Of a stretch of 64,000 nucleotides of DNA, positions 24,916 to 32,947 are shown one piece after another. The position numbers were made by a program, and so were the translations under genes. Source of the stretch: CAIYQJ01 sp963717255. Lineage in GTDB: Bacteria; Chloroflexota; Limnocylindria; Limnocylindrales; CSP1-4. A model generated the notes under the pieces. The model ran no database searches, was not told where the DNA came from, and saw nothing but the letters and a program-made list of their open reading frames with translations. Positions within the stretch are counted from its first letter, which is position 1. Each line of letters begins with the position of its first letter. The stretch lies in assembly GCA_963717255.1 (NCBI GenBank), contig CAVQVT010000006.1:124001-188000 (forward strand), written 5' to 3'.

Positions 24916-25676
24916 AGCTCCACGACCTCCAGCCGGCGGATGGGTCCCGCCGGCCGCGGGTCCGGGTCGGCCGCGGCATCGCGGCCGGCAAGGGCAAGAC
25001 CGCGGGCAAGGGGACCAAGGGACAGAAGGCCCGCGCGGGCGGCTCGATCCCGGCCTGGTTCGAGGGCGGCCAGACGCCGCTCCACCAGCGGATCCCGAAG
25101 CTCCGCGGCTTCCGCAACCGCTTCAGGATCGAGTACGAGGTCGTGAACGTGGGGCGGATCTCCGCGTATGCGGAGGCCGACCGTTTCCTCGCCGGCGACG
25201 TCGAGGGCGGCAGGAAGGGCGCGAGGGCCCCGATCACGGTGAACCAGGAGATCCTGCACGCCGTGGGCCTCGTCACGTCGCTCAACAAGCCGCTGAAGAT
25301 CCTCGGCCAGGGCGAGGTCACGGTCCCGCTGTTCGTCGTCGCCGACGCGTTCTCGAAGAGCGCCGTCGCGAAGATCGAGGCCGCGGGAGGGACCGCCCAG
25401 CCGCTCGAGATCCCCGCGGGACCGCTGGAGGCGATGGGCGTCGAGGTCGTCGAGGCCGAGGTCGTCGACGAGCCCGCCAGGGCCTCGAAGAAGGCTCGCG
25501 CCCCGAAGGCCGACGCGGCCCCGGCGAAGGCCGACGCGGCCCCGGCGAAGGCCGACGCGGCCCCGGCGAAGGCCCAGGCCTCCACGGTGGCCGATGCTCC
25601 CGCGGAGACGGAGGCTGCCGTGGCCGGGCCCACGGCAGCCGACGAGGCGGCGTCCGCGTCCGGCGCGGACGCCTGA
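24912..25676 (+). CDS. rplO: 50S ribosomal protein L15 with long Ala-rich C-terminal extension
   Basis: L15 is a late-assembly 50S protein whose N-terminal tail threads through 23S rRNA. The core (about residues 1-150) is standard: MKLHDLQPADGSR, GRGIAAGKGKTAGKGTKGQKAR, then RIPKLRGFRNRF. The rest, to residue 254, is a low-complexity Ala/Glu/Lys tail made partly by three 21-bp tandem repeats (25506-25568). The family is usually about 145-150 residues. secY follows after 15 nt. Tail function is unknown; the tail would project from the ribosome or be removed. Confidence 0.94.
   Translation: MKLHDLQPADGSRRPRVRVGRGIAAGKGKTAGKGTKGQKARAGGSIPAWFEGGQTPLHQRIPKLRGFRNRFRIEYEVVNVGRISAYAEADRFLAGDVEGGRKGARAPITVNQEILHAVGLVTSLNKPLKILGQGEVTVPLFVVADAFSKSAVAKIEAAGGTAQPLEIPAGPLEAMGVEVVEAEVVDEPARASKKARAPKADAAPAKADAAPAKADAAPAKAQASTVADAPAETEAAVAGPTAADEAASASGADA
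25506..25568 (+). repeat. Three tandem 21-bp repeats inside rplO
   Basis: Identical 21-bp units at 25506-25526, 25527-25547 and 25548-25568 keep the frame and encode repeated Lys-Ala-Asp-Ala-Ala-Pro-Ala units in the L15 tail. Exact identity at DNA level suggests recent slippage expansion. Confidence 0.9.
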
Positions 25677-25691
25677 GCCGGACGCCGAGCC

Positions 25692-26969
25692 GTGTTCGAA
25701 TCCCTGCTCAACGCCTTTCGCGCGCCGGACATCCGGCGACGGATCCTCTATGTCGCCGGGATCCTCGTCGTCTTCCGCTTCCTGTCGCACGTCCCGGTGC
25801 CCGGTGCGGACCCGGCGGCGCTGAACCAGTTCTTCCAGGACAACCAGCTCTTCAGCCTGCTCGACCTCTTCTCCGGGGGCGGCCTCTCCCGCTTCTCGGT
25901 GGTCGGGCTCGGCGTCAACCCGTACATCAACGCCTCGATCATCATGCAGCTGATGACCGGGGTGGTCCCCGCGCTCATCGCCCTCAGCCGCGAGGGCGAG
26001 TACGGACGGAACAAGATCAACCAGTACACGCGATACCTGTCCGTCCCCCTCGCGATGCTCCAGGCCTACGGGTTCCTCGCGCTCCTCAACTCGCAGCGGA
26101 TCCTCACGACCCCGTTCGACCTCGGGTCGTTCGAGACGCTCACGCAGATCGTCACGCTGACGGCCGGCTCCGTCCTCCTCATGTGGCTCGGCGAGCTCAT
26201 CACGGAGAAGGGCATCGGCAACGGCATCAGCTTCATCATCTTCGCGGGCATCGTGGCGCGCGTGCCGGCCGGCATCCAGCGCTACCTGGAGTCGCCGGAC
26301 CTGCTGGCGGGCGCCGTCTTCGTGGTCCTCGCGATCGCGATCGTGGCGGTCATCATCTACATCCAGGAGGGCCAGCGCCGCATCCCGATCCAGTACGCGA
26401 GCCGCGTGCGCGGCCGCCGCGTCTACCAGGGCGGCAGCACGTTCCTCCCGCTGCGCGTGAACCAGGCGGGCGTCATCCCGATCATCTTCGCGGTGAGCAT
26501 CCTCCTGTTCCCCAGCCAGATCGCGCAGTACTTCACGACCTCGTCCATCACGGTCGTCGCGGATATCGCTCGTGCGGTCGTCAACTTCTTCAGCAACAAC
26601 CTCGTCTACGGCGCGCTGTACTTCCTGTTGACGTTCGGATTCACGTACTTCTACACGGCGTTCACGTTCAAACCGGACGAGACGGCGGAGCAGCTGCGCA
26701 AGAACGGCGGGTTCATCCCCGGGATCCGGCCCGGCAAGCCCACGGCCGACTACCTCCAGCGCATCGTGACCCGGATCACGCTCCTCGGGGCGCTCTTCCT
26801 CGGCGCGATCGCGGTGGCGCCGTTCGTCGTCGGCGCGATCCTGCCGGGCCTCGGCGGGATCACGCTGGGCGGCACCAGCCTCCTCATCGTCGTGAGCGTC
26901 GTCGTCGAGACCCTCAAGCAGCTCGAGGCGCAGCTCCTCATGCGGAACTACGAGGGCTTCATCCGGTGA
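25692..26969 (+). CDS. secY: Protein translocase subunit SecY
   Basis: SecY is the channel subunit of the Sec translocon in the cytoplasmic membrane. The GTG at 25692 gives 425 residues, a typical length, with about ten hydrophobic segments. Diagnostic motifs are HVPVPGAD near the N-terminus, GVNPYINASIIMQL (plug/TM2 region), QYTRYLS and the C-terminal AQLLMRNYEGFIR. The stop overlaps the adk GTG start. Position between rplO and adk is the classic spc-operon arrangement. Confidence 0.98.
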   Translation: MFESLLNAFRAPDIRRRILYVAGILVVFRFLSHVPVPGADPAALNQFFQDNQLFSLLDLFSGGGLSRFSVVGLGVNPYINASIIMQLMTGVVPALIALSREGEYGRNKINQYTRYLSVPLAMLQAYGFLALLNSQRILTTPFDLGSFETLTQIVTLTAGSVLLMWLGELITEKGIGNGISFIIFAGIVARVPAGIQRYLESPDLLAGAVFVVLAIAIVAVIIYIQEGQRRIPIQYASRVRGRRVYQGGSTFLPLRVNQAGVIPIIFAVSILLFPSQIAQYFTTSSITVVADIARAVVNFFSNNLVYGALYFLLTFGFTYFYTAFTFKPDETAEQLRKNGGFIPGIRPGKPTADYLQRIVTRITLLGALFLGAIAVAPFVVGAILPGLGGITLGGTSLLIVVSVVVETLKQLEAQLLMRNYEGFIR

Positions 26970-27628
26970 GGATCCTCGTCCTGCTCGGGGCGCCGGGTGC
27001 CGGCAAGGGCACCCAGGCGACGATCCTCGCGCAGCGACTGGGGCTTCCGCACGTGGCGACCGGGGACCTGTTCCGCGCGGCGGTCCGCGCGGGCACGGCC
27101 CTCGGTCGCGAGGCCCAGCGGTACATGGGGCGCGGGGAGCTCGTCCCCGACGCGATCACGGTCGACATGCTCGTCGAGCGCATCGACCGTTCCGATGCCC
27201 GAGAGGGGGTCGTCCTCGACGGCTTCCCGCGGAGCCGGAACCAGGCGGAGGCTCTCGAGGCCGCACTCCTGGCGCGGGGCGTCGAGGTCGAGCGCGCGCT
27301 CCTCGTCGACGTCCCCGCGGACGACCTCGTCGGCCGTCTCTCCGGTCGGTGGGTCTGCCGGCTCGCGGGCCACCCGTTCCACGTCGTCACGAACCCTCCG
27401 CGGATCCCCGGCATCTGCGACGTCGACGGCTCGCCGCTGGAGCAGCGGGAGGACGATCGCCCCGAGGTCGTGCGCGCGCGCCTCGCCCGGCAGCTCCCGC
27501 CGCTGCAGTCGGTCGTGGAGTACTACCGCGCCCGGGGCGTGCTGCGGACGATCGACGGCCGGCAGCCGATCGGGGACGTCACCCGGGACCTCATCGCCGC
27601 GGTGGAGACGGTCCGGCCCACGGCATGA
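26966..27628 (+). CDS. adk: Adenylate kinase
   Basis: Adenylate kinase converts AMP and ATP to two ADP, keeping nucleotide pools balanced. The GTG at 26966 overlaps the secY stop and gives 220 residues. The P-loop GAPGAGKGT is at residues 8-16; the NMP domain and the LDGFPRS motif follow. It has the long lid (CRLAGHPFH, then ICDVDGSPL), in which the usual four zinc Cys are reduced to two Cys, with Ala and Asp at the other positions. The lid is thus long-type but with an incomplete zinc site. The stop overlaps map. Confidence 0.96.
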   Translation: MRILVLLGAPGAGKGTQATILAQRLGLPHVATGDLFRAAVRAGTALGREAQRYMGRGELVPDAITVDMLVERIDRSDAREGVVLDGFPRSRNQAEALEAALLARGVEVERALLVDVPADDLVGRLSGRWVCRLAGHPFHVVTNPPRIPGICDVDGSPLEQREDDRPEVVRARLARQLPPLQSVVEYYRARGVLRTIDGRQPIGDVTRDLIAAVETVRPTA

Positions 27629-28377
27629 GCATCGTCACCCGGAAGTCGTCCCGTGAGATCGACCTCATGCGCCGCGCCGGGCGGATCGTCGCGGAGGTCC
27701 TCGCCCTGGTCGAGTCCGGGCTCCGGCCCGGCATCTCGACGGCGGCCCTCGACGAGATGGCGGAGCGGCACATCCGCGACGCCGGCGCCGTGCCGTCGTT
27801 CAAGGGCTATTACGACTACCCCGCGTCGCTCTGCATCTCCATCGACGACGAGGTGGTCCACGGGATCCCCGGCGACCGCCAGATCAAGGCCGGCCAGGTC
27901 GTCAGCATCGATGCCGGCGCCATCTGGCAGGGCTACCATGGCGACGCCGCGCGGACGTTCGTCGTCGGCGAGGTGCCCGAGCGCGTGCGCGCCCTCGTCG
28001 ACGACACGCGACTCGGCCTCATGGCGGGCATCGCGGCCGCTCGCCCCGGCGCCCACATCGGGGACATCTCGGCCGCCGTCGAGGCGATCGGGGTGCCCGC
28101 CGGCTACGGGATCGTCCGCCAGTACGTCGGCCACGGGATCGGGACGCGGATGCACGAGGCGCCGCAGGTCCCCAACTACACGACGGGCCAGCGCGGCCTG
28201 AAGCTCGTGCCGGGCATCTGCCTGGCCATCGAGCCCATGTTCACGCTCGGAACGTGGGAGTGCGACGTCCGCCCGGACGGCTGGACTGTCGTCACGCGCG
28301 ACGGATCGCTCGCCGCCCACTTCGAGCACACGCTCGCGATCACAGAGGACGGACCGGAGATCCTCACCACCGTGTGA
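27625..28377 (+). CDS. map: Methionine aminopeptidase, type I
   Basis: Methionine aminopeptidase removes the initiator Met from nascent proteins, using a two-metal site. The ATG at 27625 gives 250 residues and overlaps the adk stop. The metal ligands can be placed: Asp in SIDAGAIWQGYHGDAART (both Asp), His in GHGIGTRMHEAP, Glu in AIEPMFTLG and Glu in HFEHTLAI. It closes the secY-adk-map block; the next gene, infA, has its own promoter immediately downstream. Confidence 0.97.
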   Translation: MSIVTRKSSREIDLMRRAGRIVAEVLALVESGLRPGISTAALDEMAERHIRDAGAVPSFKGYYDYPASLCISIDDEVVHGIPGDRQIKAGQVVSIDAGAIWQGYHGDAARTFVVGEVPERVRALVDDTRLGLMAGIAAARPGAHIGDISAAVEAIGVPAGYGIVRQYVGHGIGTRMHEAPQVPNYTTGQRGLKLVPGICLAIEPMFTLGTWECDVRPDGWTVVTRDGSLAAHFEHTLAITEDGPEILTTV

Positions 28378-28381
28378 GGGG

Positions 28382-28412
28382 CCTTGCCGGGAGCGGCAAG
28401 GTTCGGTAAACT
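28382..28412 (+). promoter_or_regulatory. Promoter of infA-rpmJ-alpha operon overlapping an inverted repeat
   Basis: A -35 TTGCCG (28384-28389) and -10 TAAACT (28407-28412) are spaced by 17 nt. A perfect 7-bp inverted repeat (28382-28388 with 28395-28401, loop 6 nt) covers the -35, as also happens before rpsL. The repeat lies 5 nt after the map stop and could terminate the upstream operon or bind a regulator. Leader to the infA start is about 57 nt. Confidence 0.7.
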
Positions 28413-28475
28413 ATGCGTTCGTGTGTCGGCCTCCGGCCGACGCACGCCCATGACACGGAGGAACGCAGGTCGCCT

Positions 28476-28694
28476 GTGGCCAAGAAGGACGCCATCGAAG
28501 TCGAAGGTACGGTCATCGAGCCGCTGCCGAACACCATGTTCGCAGTGGAGCTCGAGAACGGTCATCGCGTCCTCGCCCACATCAGCGGCAAGCTCCGGAT
28601 GAACTTCATCCGGATCCTCCCCGGTGACCGGGTGCGCGTGGAGCTGTCGCCATACGACCTCTCGCGCGGCCGCATCACCTACCGGCTGAAGTAG
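28476..28694 (+). CDS. infA: Translation initiation factor IF-1
   Basis: IF-1 occupies the ribosomal A site during initiation. The GTG at 28476 gives 72 residues, the exact family length (AKKDAIEVEGTVIEPLPN, then MFAVELENGHRVLAHISGK and YDLSRGRITYRLK). An in-frame ATG at 28413 would add 21 residues with no family match and lies at the predicted transcription start, so the GTG with its upstream GGAGGAA site was chosen. S1-like OB fold. It begins the alpha-operon block. Confidence 0.97.
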   Translation: MAKKDAIEVEGTVIEPLPNTMFAVELENGHRVLAHISGKLRMNFIRILPGDRVRVELSPYDLSRGRITYRLK

Positions 28695-28795
28695 CCGGCG
28701 ACGAACACGAGACCCGGCGTCCCGGGGCGGTCCCGCCATGGCGGGGCATCCCCGGCCCCCACCACGACCCGCGACGACAGACGAACGAGGATCCG

Positions 28796-28909
28796 TTGAA
28801 GGTTCGAGCATCCGTCAAGGCCCGCTGCGACAACTGCAAGGTCATCCGTCGCCACGGGACCGTGATGGTCATCTGCGCCAATCCCAAGCACAAGCAGCGG
28901 CAGGGCTGA
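28796..28909 (+). CDS. rpmJ: 50S ribosomal protein L36, zinc-binding (TTG start)
   Basis: L36 is the smallest 50S protein, near the GTPase-associated region. The 37-residue product reads MKVRASVKARCDNCKVIRRH, followed by GTVMVICANPKHKQRQG. Its CxxC, Cys and His form the zinc ribbon of the C-plus type. The start is TTG with a GAGG site 5 nt upstream. It is too short for most ORF thresholds and would be missed by ATG-only calls. In the 101-bp gap from infA there is a perfect 14-nt palindrome (28732-28745) of unknown role. rpsM follows after 3 nt. Confidence 0.97.
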   Translation: MKVRASVKARCDNCKVIRRHGTVMVICANPKHKQRQG

Positions 28910-28912
28910 CCC

Positions 28913-29284
28913 ATGGCACGCATCGCCGGCGTCGACATCCCGCGCGAGAAGCGCGTCGAGGTCGCGCTCACGTACATCTACGGGATCGGCCTCCCGACCG
29001 CCCAGAAGATCCTCCAGCAGACGAACGTGAACCCGGACACCCGGGTCCGCGACCTGACGGAGGACCAGGTCAACCGCCTGCGCGAGCTCATCGACCGCCG
29101 CCACAAGGTCGAGGGCGACCTCCGCCGGGAGGTCGCGCTCAACATCAAGCGGCTCATCGAGATCGGCTCGTACCGGGGCCTGCGGCACCGCCGCAATCTT
29201 CCGGTGCGCGGCCAGCGGACGAAGACGAACGCCCGCGCCCGGCGCGGTCCGAAGAGGACCGTCGGCGCGCGCCGCAAGAAGTAA
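28913..29284 (+). CDS. rpsM: 30S ribosomal protein S13
   Basis: S13 forms intersubunit bridges and contacts P-site tRNA. The product has 123 residues and begins ARIAGVDIPREKRVEVALTY, the consensus. The helix-two-turn-helix motif (IYGIGLPTAQKIL) and the C-terminal basic tail (RGLRHRRNLPVRGQRTKTNARARRG) are intact. It lies between rpmJ and rpsK in the standard order. The 18-bp gap to rpsK includes an AGAGGAAG ribosome-binding site. Confidence 0.98.
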   Translation: MARIAGVDIPREKRVEVALTYIYGIGLPTAQKILQQTNVNPDTRVRDLTEDQVNRLRELIDRRHKVEGDLRREVALNIKRLIEIGSYRGLRHRRNLPVRGQRTKTNARARRGPKRTVGARRKK

Positions 29285-29302
29285 GAGGAAGTACCCCCAG
29301 GG

Positions 29303-29698
29303 ATGGCTGACCGCAAGCGCGCCCCGAAGCAGCGCCGCAAGGAACGCAAGAACGTGCCCAGCGGGCACGTCCACGTCCTCGCGAGCTTCAACAACACCAT
29401 CGTCACGATCACGGACCCCACCGGCCACGTCGTCGCGTGGGGCTCCGGCGGCGTCGCCGGCTTCAAGGGCTCGCGGAAGAGCACGCCCTACGCCGCGGCG
29501 CTCGCGGCGGACGGTGCGGCGCGCCGGGCGATGGAGCACGGGATGCGCCAGGTCGAGGTCTTCGTCAAGGGCCCCGGCGCCGGGCGCGAGCAGGCGATCC
29601 GGTCGCTCCAGGCGGCCGGCCTCGAGGTGACCGCGATCACCGACGTCACGCCGATCCCGCACAACGGCTGCCGCCCGCCCAAGCGGCGCCGGGTCTGA
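29303..29698 (+). CDS. rpsK: 30S ribosomal protein S11
   Basis: S11 lies on the 30S platform next to the E site. The product has 131 residues. Conserved blocks are the HVLASFNNTIVTITDPTGHV segment (about residues 24-43), WGSGGVAGFKGSRKSTPYAA and the C-terminal DVTPIPHNGCRPPKRRRV. The conserved Asn-Gly near the C-terminus (HNGC), which is converted to isoaspartate in E. coli S11, is present. A short basic N-terminal tail (DRKRAPKQRRKERKNV) is typical for this group. Confidence 0.98.
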   Translation: MADRKRAPKQRRKERKNVPSGHVHVLASFNNTIVTITDPTGHVVAWGSGGVAGFKGSRKSTPYAAALAADGAARRAMEHGMRQVEVFVKGPGAGREQAIRSLQAAGLEVTAITDVTPIPHNGCRPPKRRRV

Positions 29699-29714
29699 GC
29701 GAGGTCGCCCGACG

Positions 29715-30341
29715 ATGGCCCGTTACACCGACTCCGTCTGCCGCCTCTGCCGCCGGGAGGGCGCGAAGCTCTTCCTGAAGGGCGAGCGCTGCTACACGAA
29801 GAAATGCGCGTTCGAGCGCCGGCCCACGCCACCCGGCCAGCACGGCGTCCGCCGCCGCAAGATGGGCGACTACGGGATCCAGCTGCGCGAGAAGCAGAAG
29901 GTCCGCCGCGTCTACCGCGTGCTCGAGAAGCAGTTCAAGAACTACTTCGAGGTGGCGGAGTCGCGCCCCGGCGTGACCGGCGAGAACCTGCTCCGGCTCC
30001 TCGAGCTGCGCCTGGACAACGTCGTCTACCGGATGGGCCTCGCGCGCTCGCGCGACCACGCCCGCCAGCTCGTCGGGCACGGCCACCTCGCCGTGAACGG
30101 CCGTGCCACGAACATCCCGTCGTTCCAGCTCAAGCCGGGCGATCGGATCGAGGTCCGCGAGTCCCGCCTTTCGCGCGAGCCGTTCAAGCTCGCGAAGGAG
30201 ACGCTGCGCTCGCACCAGGCCCCCGAGTGGCTCACCGTGGACCCCGTCAAGCTCTCCGGGACCGTCCTGGCGCCGCCGCGCCGCGACCAGATGCCGATGG
30301 AGCTGAACGAGCAGCTCGTCGTCGAGTACTACTCGAGGTGA
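29715..30341 (+). CDS. rpsD: 30S ribosomal protein S4, zinc-binding type
   Basis: S4 is a primary assembly protein and, in E. coli, the repressor of the alpha operon. The product has 208 residues. The N-terminus carries four Cys (CRLCRRE and CYTKKC), matching the zinc-containing S4 type. Next come the RRPTPPGQHG motif, a segment RRKMGDYGIQLREKQKVRR and the S4 RNA-binding domain (LRLDNVVYRMGLARSRDHARQLV). It sits directly upstream of rpoA, with a 4-nt gap. Confidence 0.98.
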   Translation: MARYTDSVCRLCRREGAKLFLKGERCYTKKCAFERRPTPPGQHGVRRRKMGDYGIQLREKQKVRRVYRVLEKQFKNYFEVAESRPGVTGENLLRLLELRLDNVVYRMGLARSRDHARQLVGHGHLAVNGRATNIPSFQLKPGDRIEVRESRLSREPFKLAKETLRSHQAPEWLTVDPVKLSGTVLAPPRRDQMPMELNEQLVVEYYSR

Positions 30342-30345
30342 CGCG

Positions 30346-31353
30346 GTGATCGAGCTGGATATCCCGCAGATCGAGCCGGTCGCCGAAGACGACCGACACG
30401 CTCGGTACGAGGCCGCCCCGCTCCCGGCGGGCTACGGCGTGACGCTCGGCAACGCCCTCCGGCGCGTGCTGCTGTCGTCTCTCGAGGGCGCCGCGGTCAC
30501 CGCGATCCAGATCCGCGACGTCTACCAGGAGTTCTCGACCATCCCCGGTGTGAAGGAGGACGTCACCCAGATCGTCCTCAACGTGAAGAAGCTCCGCCTG
30601 AAGAGCTTCGCGACGCACCCGGTCCAGCTGCGGCTCGAGAAGGCGGGAGCCGGCCCGGTCACCGCCGCGGACATCATCGAGAACGCCGACGTCGAGATCG
30701 TCAACCCTGACCTCGTCCTCATGACCATCGATGCCGACGACGTCCGCATCGACATGGATCTCACGGTCGAGCGCGGCGTGGGCTACCAGGCCGCCGAGCG
30801 TCCCGAGGCGCCGCCGATCGGCGTCATCGCCGTGGACGCGATCTTCACGCCCGTGCGGAAGGTCAACTACACGGTGGAGAACACGCGCGTCGGCCAGATG
30901 ACCAACTTCGACAAGCTGACCCTCGACATCGAGACGGACGGGACGATCACGCCGGAGGAGGCCCTCAGCAAGGCCGCGGACATCCTGATCCGCAACCTCC
31001 AGCTCTTCTCCTCGATCGGGATGACCGCCCTGCCGGCCGAGCGCTCCGCGAGTGCCGCGCCGCAGCTCCCGCCGAACATGCTCGACATGCCCATCGAGGA
31101 GCTCGACCTCCCGATGCGCGCCTACAACTCCCTGAAGCGCAACAACATCGTCAAGGTCGGGCAGCTGCTCCAGCTCTCCGACGACGACCTGCTCCGGATG
31201 CGCAACTTCGGGAAGAAGTCGCTCGACGAGATGAAGGAGCGGCTCCGGATGCGCGGGTTCATCCTCCCGTCGTCCGACGACGACACGGGCGAGGACGTCG
31301 AGGACGTCGTGGACGTCGAGCTCGACGACGAGCCGTTCGAGGGGGAGGACTGA
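30346..31353 (+). CDS. rpoA: DNA-directed RNA polymerase subunit alpha
   Basis: Alpha dimerises to start polymerase assembly and contacts activators and UP elements. The GTG at 30346 gives 335 residues. The N-terminal domain has the LPAGYGVTLGNALRRVLLSS motif and the later TVENTRVG segment. The C-terminal domain starts near residue 245 (LDMPIEELDLPMRAYNSLKRNNI) with the helix-hairpin-helix LLRMRNFGKKSLDEMKERL. The tail after LPSSDDDTG is strongly acidic, about 25 residues. rplQ follows after 2 nt. Confidence 0.98.
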   Translation: MIELDIPQIEPVAEDDRHARYEAAPLPAGYGVTLGNALRRVLLSSLEGAAVTAIQIRDVYQEFSTIPGVKEDVTQIVLNVKKLRLKSFATHPVQLRLEKAGAGPVTAADIIENADVEIVNPDLVLMTIDADDVRIDMDLTVERGVGYQAAERPEAPPIGVIAVDAIFTPVRKVNYTVENTRVGQMTNFDKLTLDIETDGTITPEEALSKAADILIRNLQLFSSIGMTALPAERSASAAPQLPPNMLDMPIEELDLPMRAYNSLKRNNIVKVGQLLQLSDDDLLRMRNFGKKSLDEMKERLRMRGFILPSSDDDTGEDVEDVVDVELDDEPFEGED

Positions 31354-31355
31354 CA

Positions 31356-31709
31356 GTGGCCCATCGCGTCGACGGGCGCAAGCTCGGCCGCAAGCAGGGG
31401 CCGCGGCTCGCGCTCTACAAGAACCTCATCGTGTCGGTGCTGCGCTACGAGCGCGTGAAGACCACCGAGGCGAAGGCGAAGGAGGTCCGCCCGCAGGTCG
31501 AGCGGATCATCACCCTCGCGAAGCGGGGCGACCTGAGCGCCCGCCGGGCCGTCATCGCGGCGCTCCCGGATGAGCCGCTCGTCATCACCAAGCTCTTCGA
31601 CGAGATCGCGCCGAAGTACGCGGACCGCACCTCGGGGTACACCCGGATCGTCCGCGTGGGTCAGCGTCAGGGCGATGCCGCCCCGATCGTCCAGCTCGAA
31701 CTCGTCTGA
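31356..31709 (+). CDS. rplQ: 50S ribosomal protein L17
   Basis: L17 lies near the tunnel exit. The product has 117 residues from a GTG start 2 nt after rpoA. It shows HRVDGRKLGRKQGPRLALYKNL, the VKTTEAKAKEVRPQVERIITLAKRG stretch with the EAKAKE motif, and the end YTRIVRVGQRQGDAAPIVQLEL. The start codon lies close to the rpoA stop, so translation is probably coupled. It is followed by truA, a common neighbour in Gram-positive-type alpha operons. Confidence 0.97.
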   Translation: MAHRVDGRKLGRKQGPRLALYKNLIVSVLRYERVKTTEAKAKEVRPQVERIITLAKRGDLSARRAVIAALPDEPLVITKLFDEIAPKYADRTSGYTRIVRVGQRQGDAAPIVQLELV

Positions 31710-31713
31710 CGCA

Positions 31714-32502
31714 GTGAAGCGCGCCCGAGAGGGCGCCCCCGTGCGGTACCGCGCGCGGGTCGAATACGACGGGACCGACTTCGCGGGCTCCCAGGCGCAG
31801 GCCCGGGCTCGCACGGTCCAGGGGGAGCTCGAGGCCGCGCTCGCGACCCTGTCCGGCGGACGCCGGGTCAGGGTGGATGCGGCCGGGAGGACCGATGCGG
31901 GGGTCCACGCGACCGGACAGGTGATCGCCTTCACCTACGACGGCCGCCTCTCCGCAGCGGAGCTGGCGAGGGCGCTCGACGCCCTTCTCCCGCCCGACGT
32001 CGCGATCCGCGACCTCGGGCGCGCGCCGGCCGGGTTCCATCCGCGCTACGCGGCACGCTACCGGGATTACCGGTACACCGTGTGGAACGGACCCCGCAGC
32101 CCGCTCCGCGAGCGGACGGCACTCTGGGTGAAGGTCCCCCTCGACACCGCGGCGATGGCGCGGGCGGCGTCGGCCCTGGAGGGCCGGCACGACTTCCGGG
32201 CCTTCGGCGCAGCGGAGCGCGGGACGGTCCGGACCCTTCACCGGGTCCGGGTCCGGCGGGAGGGCCACCTCGTGACGATCGACGTCCGGGGAGATGCCTT
32301 CCTCCGCGGCATGGTTCGCAGGATCGTCGCCGCGCTGCTCCTGGTGGGTCGCGGTGAGACGGAGGAAGCGACGGTCGGCGCGGCGCTCGCGTCGCGGCGG
32401 CCGGCGTTCGGCGGGGCGAGCGCCCCGGCGAAGGGGCTCTGCCTTCGGCGGGTCGCCCTCGGGCGCCCGGCCGGTGATGGGATGAGGAACGAGGAACGAT
32501 GA
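31714..32502 (+). CDS. truA: tRNA pseudouridine(38-40) synthase TruA
   Basis: TruA makes pseudouridine at positions 38-40 of the tRNA anticodon arm. From the GTG at 31714 the product has 262 residues; a second GTG at 31741 (VRYRARVEYDGTDFAG) is also plausible and no clear ribosome-binding site decides between them. The catalytic Asp is in AAGRTDAGVHATGQV. The VEYDGTDFAG start and the conserved FRAFGAAERGTVRTL and MVRRIVAALLLVG segments are present. The stop overlaps the rplM ATG by 4 nt. Confidence 0.95.
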   Translation: MKRAREGAPVRYRARVEYDGTDFAGSQAQARARTVQGELEAALATLSGGRRVRVDAAGRTDAGVHATGQVIAFTYDGRLSAAELARALDALLPPDVAIRDLGRAPAGFHPRYAARYRDYRYTVWNGPRSPLRERTALWVKVPLDTAAMARAASALEGRHDFRAFGAAERGTVRTLHRVRVRREGHLVTIDVRGDAFLRGMVRRIVAALLLVGRGETEEATVGAALASRRPAFGGASAPAKGLCLRRVALGRPAGDGMRNEER

Positions 32503-32930
32503 ACTCGAAGACCTACACGCTCAAGGGGAGCGAGATCGAGCGACGCTGGTACGTCGTCGACGCGACGGACGAGACGCTCGGCCGCCTCGCGTCCCGCGTT
32601 GCGCGCGTCCTCGAGGGCAAGCACAAGCCCACGTTCACGCCCAACCTCGACTCCGGCGATCACGTGATCGTCGTGAACGCCGCCAGGATCGCCGTCTCGC
32701 GTGACAAGCTCGACTCGAAGCTCTACCGCCGCCACAGCGGCTACCCGATGGGCTACAAGGAGGAGACGCTCGGGCATCTCCTCGCGCGGCGCCCCGAGGA
32801 GGTCATCCGCCGGGCGGTGAAGGGCATGCTCCAGCACAACAGGCTCGGCACGCAGCAGCTGCGCAAGCTGAAGGTGTACGCGGGTCCCGAGCACCCCCAC
32901 GAAGCACAGAAGCCCGAGCCGCTCGGCTGA
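32499..32930 (+). CDS. rplM: 50S ribosomal protein L13
   Basis: L13 is one of the early 50S assembly proteins. The product has 143 residues. It has the N-terminal RRWYVVDATDETLGRLASRVA, the loop region KHKPTFTPNLDSGDHVIVVN, and the conserved C-terminal KGMLQHNRLGTQQLRKLKVY with YAGPEHPHEAQKPEPL closing the protein. The ATG overlaps the truA stop. rpsI follows after 17 bp, the universal L13-S9 pair. Confidence 0.98.
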   Translation: MNSKTYTLKGSEIERRWYVVDATDETLGRLASRVARVLEGKHKPTFTPNLDSGDHVIVVNAARIAVSRDKLDSKLYRRHSGYPMGYKEETLGHLLARRPEEVIRRAVKGMLQHNRLGTQQLRKLKVYAGPEHPHEAQKPEPLG

Positions 32931-32947
32931 TCAGGAGCAACGGACAG

